Of a DNA stretch of 10,266 bases, positions 6,808 to 10,266 are shown piece by piece. The notes under the pieces are model-generated. The model ran no database searches. It was not told the DNA's origin and worked only from the letters and a program-made list of their open reading frames with translations. The DNA comes from Candidatus Omnitrophota bacterium (GTDB taxonomy: Bacteria > Omnitrophota > JAUWXU01). The number at the start of each line of letters is the position of its first letter. Positions within the stretch are counted from its first letter, which is position 1. The position numbers were made by a program, and so were the translations under genes. The stretch covers positions 1 to 10,266 of the forward strand of contig JAUWXU010000015.1 of NCBI GenBank assembly GCA_030616145.1. The letters are read 5' to 3'.

Positions 6808-6814
6808 AGGAGGA
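6808..6814 (+). promoter_or_regulatory. strong ribosome binding site of the chain-length determinant
   Basis: AGGAGGA lies seven bases before ATG 6822. It is the best Shine-Dalgarno match in the second block and suggests high translation of the inner-membrane component. Confidence 0.8.
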
Positions 6815-6821
6815 AGCAAGG

Positions 6822-8042
6822 ATGTTAAAAGACAATAAAAAGACTTTCCAATGGCAGGATTATATGCATATCTTTTTCCGGCGGAAGTGGCTTTTTGCCA
6901 TACCTTTTGTCGTTATTATCTGCGGGGCAATCATCGCTACTTTTTTCATGCCCAAGGTTTATCAAGCCAGGGCAATAATACTGGTTGAAGAAGGAAAGAT
7001 GCTTAATCCCCTGCTGAGGAATCTGGCGGTCTCTACCACTGTCAGCCAGAAGATGGGCGCCTTGAGAGAAGAGATTCTCGGCTGGCCACATATGGTGCAA
7101 TTAGCAGAAAAGCTGGGTCTTGATAAAAAGGCAAGAACCCCCTTAGAATTTGAAAGGTTTATTCTGAACATCCGGCAGAATATTTCGTTACAAATGAAAG
7201 CGAATAATATAGTTACAGTTTCTTATCAGAGTGATGACCCCCACGCTACCCAGGAATTAGTAAATACCCTCTGTGACATCCTGATAGCAAGAAATATTGC
7301 CTCCCAGAGCCAGGAGGCGGATTCAGCGATCTATTTTATCAAACAACGGCTCGCTGAATATAAAAAAAGTTTGGAATACTCTGAGGAAGAACTCCGGAAG
7401 TTTAAGGAAAAATATGAACTCCAAATGCCTCTGGCTACTGAACTGAACAATGAATTAGCCAGGTTAGAGGCAGAATTGACTGCTGTTTTGGTAGATTGTA
7501 CTGAAGAACACCCCCGGGTCAAGGAACTTCGCCGGAGAATCAAATCATTAAAAAAAGAGCGGCTTGAACAGATAAAGGCAGCAGCACGAGCAGCCAATGC
7601 AGACCCCGAGGAATACGTAAGGATAGCCGAATCCATCCCGATGCAGGAGCAGGAACTGGCCCGGTTGGCCCGCGGCAGAGATGTAAATGAAGGGGTTTAC
7701 GAAATGCTCTTACAAAAACTGGAGACGGCACGCATCACCCAAAAGTTAGAAGACTCGGAAAACAAGACCAGGTTTAAGATTATTGAACCGGCAAGACTTC
7801 CCCTGAAGCCGACAAAACCCAACAAGTTGAAAATTGCCTTTCTGGGAATTATGCTTGGCACAGCAGGAGGATTTGGCTGCGCCTACTCAGCAGAATATAT
7901 GGACAGTTCATTTAAAAGGGTTGAAGATTTAAGGGCCTTCTCCGGTGATATACCGGTATTGGGCTCTGTTTCCAAAATACGCCTCGCCAAACAAGACTCA
8001 GGGGCTAAAAAACCTAAGACTAAAACCAAAAAAAGGAGATAG
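6822..8042 (+). CDS. Wzz/GNVR-type polysaccharide chain-length determinant, no kinase domain
   Basis: A 406-residue inner-membrane polysaccharide co-polymerase that sets chain length and couples synthesis to the export channel. A short cytoplasmic N-terminus leads to membrane segment 1 (about 23-43). A Wzz domain follows (about 44-155), then a long periplasmic coiled coil (about 165-310). The proline-rich PARLPLKPTKPNK (323-335) precedes membrane segment 2 (about 337-357). The cytoplasmic tail keeps the SSFKRVEDL and IPVLGSV motifs that link Wzc-type proteins to their tyrosine-kinase domain. It then ends in a very basic KKPKTKTKKRR, with no Walker motif or tyrosine cluster. A kinase, if any, must be a separate protein. 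It resembles the XrtA-associated chain-length determinants. It starts 16 nt after the export gene. Confidence 0.92.
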   Translation: MLKDNKKTFQWQDYMHIFFRRKWLFAIPFVVIICGAIIATFFMPKVYQARAIILVEEGKMLNPLLRNLAVSTTVSQKMGALREEILGWPHMVQLAEKLGLDKKARTPLEFERFILNIRQNISLQMKANNIVTVSYQSDDPHATQELVNTLCDILIARNIASQSQEADSAIYFIKQRLAEYKKSLEYSEEELRKFKEKYELQMPLATELNNELARLEAELTAVLVDCTEEHPRVKELRRRIKSLKKERLEQIKAAARAANADPEEYVRIAESIPMQEQELARLARGRDVNEGVYEMLLQKLETARITQKLEDSENKTRFKIIEPARLPLKPTKPNKLKIAFLGIMLGTAGGFGCAYSAEYMDSSFKRVEDLRAFSGDIPVLGSVSKIRLAKQDSGAKKPKTKTKKRR

Positions 8043-8049
8043 CAATCCT

Positions 8050-10266
8050 ATGTACCAAAAATTTTACGGCTTTAAAGGAAAACCATTCAACATAACCCCG
8101 GATTCACGGTTCTTTTTTTCCAGCTCAAAACATGCCGAGGCCCTGAGTATGCTTACTTATACAATCTCCCAGCGAAAGGGATTTGCTGTGCTTACCGGAG
8201 AAATCGGTTCCGGAAAGACCAGTGTCTGCCGGGTCTTATTGAATCAACTGAATACTGGAACAAAGGCGGCGATGATTACAAATACCCACCTCAACAAAAA
8301 TGAGTTAATACATTCCATTCTGGAAGATTTAGAGGTCCCTTTTGAGCCGGGAAACAGGGTACAACTTCTTTCCCACCTGAACGAGTTTCTGATTGAGCAA
8401 CTCTCTCTCAATTTTAACGTTATCTTGATTATTGACGAGGCCCAGAATCTCAATCTGGAGGTCTTAGAGGAACTCAGAATGCTCTCAAATTTAGAGACAG
8501 AAAGAGAGAAACTGCTCCAGATTATTCTGGTGGGACAGCCGCAACTGAAAGATATGTTGAACTCACCTGAATTAGAACAACTCAGGCAGCGGATATGTGT
8601 GCAGCACCATATTAGTTCTTTAGATAGAAACGAGACTCTTGAATACATTAACCATCGCCTTAAAGTAGTAAGTGCTGACAAAGATAGGCAGGCGAAATTT
8701 ACCCAGAAGGCCATAGACGAAATTTATGCCCATTCCCGCGGCATTCCCAGGGTGATAAATATCATTTGTGATGGCGCTTTATTGATTGGGTATGCTACCG
8801 AAACCAGAGAAATGACTTTGCCGATTATAAAAGAAGTACAACAACAATTTCAACATCCGAGGCTTTTAGGACCAGAGGAGGCCAACAACCGATTAGATGA
8901 TGCCAAACAAAAATTGCTCTCCTTGGCCAAAACCCAGACCAAAAAGCTCGCGGAGAAGCAGTCACAGGTTGAGAAAGCCGAATCCTGGCTCGATCAGCTA
9001 AATGAGCAATTAAATCAGGCCCGGGAAAATATGAAGAAGGCCCAGACCGAACAGGCCCAGGTAGCTCAACTCTGGTTAGAGCGCCAAAGGGAACAGCAAA
9101 AGAAAGAGAGAGAGACAGCCAAACGCTTACAATCTATGCAGGAAGAACTGAGGCACTGTGAGGCCGTTGAGCTCAAGAAACGCTCCGAAATAGAGGAGTT
9201 CTCCAGCAAACTTGATAATACCAGCAAAGAGTTGAGCGAGAAAGAAGACAGAAAAAACAAGGTGATATCTCAGCTAAAGGCTAAGGAGTTCAATCTGGAT
9301 AGACTGCAAGTCAAGCTCAGCCAATCAGAGGAAAAACTGAAAAAGGCACAAGAATCCCTAATCAAATATGAATCCCAATATAACCAAAGAGAGTCCGAGT
9401 TAAAGGCGTTGACCGAGAAGACGGCCCTGGCCAAAGAAAAGCTGCAGCTTTTAGAGGAGTTAACCAAAGAGCAATTTAAAAAGATGGCCGATGACCTGCA
9501 GTCCAGGCAGGTTCAGATAGAAGAGACTAAATTCAGACTAAATCAGTTGACCAGCCAACTAAACAAGGCCCGGGAGCAGAAGGCTCAACTTCAAATTGAA
9601 CAGGAAAAAGCCGAACGAGTCTTACTGAGCCGACAGAGAGAATGGAAAGAGAAAGAGCAAAAGAGTGTCTCCCGACTCAAGGTTGTCCAGCAGGGAATAA
9701 GATTGTGCGAATCAGCCTGGACCCAAAAACAGGCCGGGTTAGAAGAGAGCACAAAGCGGTTAAAAAGAACCAGAAAGGAGTTAGCTCAGTCTGAAGATAA
9801 TCTAAAAAAACTGGATGCTGAATTGAAGGCTAACCACCTCTTTTTAGAAGAGTTAGAGCATAAGGCCAGCAAGATAGAAAAGGAACAGAACCACATCCAG
9901 GATAAAAGGAATAGATTTCAACGAGAACTGAAAGAGTTAACCCAGGCCTGGATCAATCATCGGGATGAGTGGCGCCGAAAAGAAAAGAAGATTTTGGGCC
10001 AATCTTTGCCTCAATCTGAAGAAACCCCAATTGAGGAAACCCCGATTATTAAATTGAAGACCAAAAAACCGGGTGATGAGGCAACCTTTTTAACTGCTTA
10101 TACTTCCGATGGTGAAATAAAAATAAACCAACTGAATAATCAGACCTATAGCGGCATTCGGATGATTCCCCGAAACCGCTATGTTGGAAACTATAAAAAC
10201 CTCAACTTTTTCGCTAAAAGCCAAGTCAATGGATTTGACCAACGTGCGCGGTTCAGGGTTGAACTG
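8050..10266 (+). CDS. ExeA/PEP-CTERM-locus-type AAA+ ATPase with long duplicated coiled coil, 3' end missing
   Basis: One uninterrupted reading frame of 739 codons runs off the window. Residues 1-270 are an ExeA-like AAA+ ATPase close to the secretion ATPases of exosortase loci. It opens MYQKFYGFKGKPFNITPD, with Walker A GEIGSGKT (50-57), Walker B ILIIDEAQ (125-132), a sensor-like LVGQPQL (160-166), the arginine-rich LRQRI (178-182) and GIPRVIN (231-237). About 276-650 is continuous charged coiled coil rich in Glu, Lys, Gln and Leu, holding a diverged internal duplication. A short EETPIEETPI linker (657-666) leads to a globular region that is cut off. Ordinary ExeA-type ATPases have about 270-350 residues, so this is far longer. 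The start has AAGGAG (8033-8038) eleven bases upstream and lies seven bases after the chain-length gene. It probably powers or positions EPS export; the exact role is unknown. Confidence 0.9.
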   Translation, partial: MYQKFYGFKGKPFNITPDSRFFFSSSKHAEALSMLTYTISQRKGFAVLTGEIGSGKTSVCRVLLNQLNTGTKAAMITNTHLNKNELIHSILEDLEVPFEPGNRVQLLSHLNEFLIEQLSLNFNVILIIDEAQNLNLEVLEELRMLSNLETEREKLLQIILVGQPQLKDMLNSPELEQLRQRICVQHHISSLDRNETLEYINHRLKVVSADKDRQAKFTQKAIDEIYAHSRGIPRVINIICDGALLIGYATETREMTLPIIKEVQQQFQHPRLLGPEEANNRLDDAKQKLLSLAKTQTKKLAEKQSQVEKAESWLDQLNEQLNQARENMKKAQTEQAQVAQLWLERQREQQKKERETAKRLQSMQEELRHCEAVELKKRSEIEEFSSKLDNTSKELSEKEDRKNKVISQLKAKEFNLDRLQVKLSQSEEKLKKAQESLIKYESQYNQRESELKALTEKTALAKEKLQLLEELTKEQFKKMADDLQSRQVQIEETKFRLNQLTSQLNKAREQKAQLQIEQEKAERVLLSRQREWKEKEQKSVSRLKVVQQGIRLCESAWTQKQAGLEESTKRLKRTRKELAQSEDNLKKLDAELKANHLFLEELEHKASKIEKEQNHIQDKRNRFQRELKELTQAWINHRDEWRRKEKKILGQSLPQSEETPIEETPIIKLKTKKPGDEATFLTAYTSDGEIKINQLNNQTYSGIRMIPRNRYVGNYKNLNFFAKSQVNGFDQRARFRVEL
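8926..9330 (+). repeat. first copy of a protein-level duplication in the coiled coil
   Basis: Residues 293-427 of the ATPase/coiled-coil protein. Residues 303-427 align without gaps to residues 486-610 (offset 183). I count about 47 identities in 125 positions by eye. Shared landmarks are QLNxARE, RQRE, RLxxxQ, RxCE, TxKEL and LKA. Residues 293-302 align at offset 179, implying a four-residue indel. Confidence 0.75.
9463..9879 (+). repeat. second copy of the coiled-coil duplication
   Basis: Residues 472-610, homologous to residues 293-427. The only two cysteines of the coiled coil, C370 and C553, fall at equivalent positions in the two copies. At DNA level the copies have diverged strongly, so the duplication is old. 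Confidence 0.75.
10045..10266 (+). other. truncated C-terminal globular region, possible YcgR/PilZ-like domain
   Basis: Residues 666-739 leave the coiled-coil composition: aromatic and Gly/Asn-rich sequence with strand-like stretches (TFLTAYTSDGEIKI, YSGIRMIP, NLNFFAKS). The last visible residues, QRARFRV, contain an R-x3-R pattern like the c-di-GMP-binding start of PilZ domains that follow a YcgR-type N-terminal domain. The rest is outside the window, so this is only a suggestion. Confidence 0.25.

Noticed and set aside
8244..8714. Long minus-strand open frame (156 codons) opposite the ATPase domain
   Set aside because: It lies opposite a well-supported AAA+ coding region, has a Ser/Leu/Arg-rich shadow composition, and shows no recognisable domain.
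1..10266. Mobile elements, CRISPR arrays, tRNA or rRNA genes
   Set aside because: No transposase or integrase, terminal repeats, spaced identical repeats or RNA-gene signatures were seen on either strand; apart from the intergenic region the window is densely coding.

Overview
The window looks like chromosomal DNA of an uncultured, moderately low-GC Gram-negative (diderm) bacterium. Outer-membrane polysaccharide-export machinery, a Sec-exported M16 peptidase and a probable sigma-54 promoter all point that way. I cannot name the phylum from this sequence. All genes are on the + strand, in two transcription blocks separated by one 385-nt intergenic region.

Block 1 (2-5456) is the end of a type II fatty-acid synthesis operon: fabD (3' part only), fabG, acpP and fabF. 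It is followed after 62 nt by a large secreted peptidase of family M16 in which an active and a degenerate half are fused in one chain. The four fab genes supply malonyl-ACP, carrier, condensation and ketoreduction. The peptidase has no obvious link to lipid synthesis and is an unusual neighbour.

The intergenic region (5457-5841) carries a probable intrinsic terminator (5688-5724), directly followed by a good -24/-12 (sigma-54) promoter candidate (5735-5751). A perfect TGTCTA-N6-TAGACA inverted repeat lies about 163 bp upstream of the predicted start, where an enhancer-binding protein would sit. A related TGTC-N3-GACA element lies on the predicted start, and C-rich direct repeats lie in the leader.

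Block 2 (5842-10266, running off the end) is the start of an extracellular polysaccharide cluster. In order it encodes a 64-residue MerR-type DNA-binding protein, an outer-membrane polysaccharide export protein (Wza/SLBB type), a Wzz/GNVR chain-length determinant without a kinase domain, and an ExeA/PEP-CTERM-locus-type AAA+ ATPase. This order resembles exosortase (XrtA)-associated EPS loci, but no exosortase is visible here.

The most unusual item is the last gene. Its ATPase domain is followed by a coiled coil of about 370 residues that contains a diverged internal duplication (period about 183 residues, about 38% identity by hand count), and then by a C-terminal globular region. The window ends inside a QRARFRV sequence reminiscent of the start of a YcgR/PilZ c-di-GMP-binding domain. 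If confirmed, this would be a c-di-GMP-responsive, coiled-coil ATPase in polysaccharide export.
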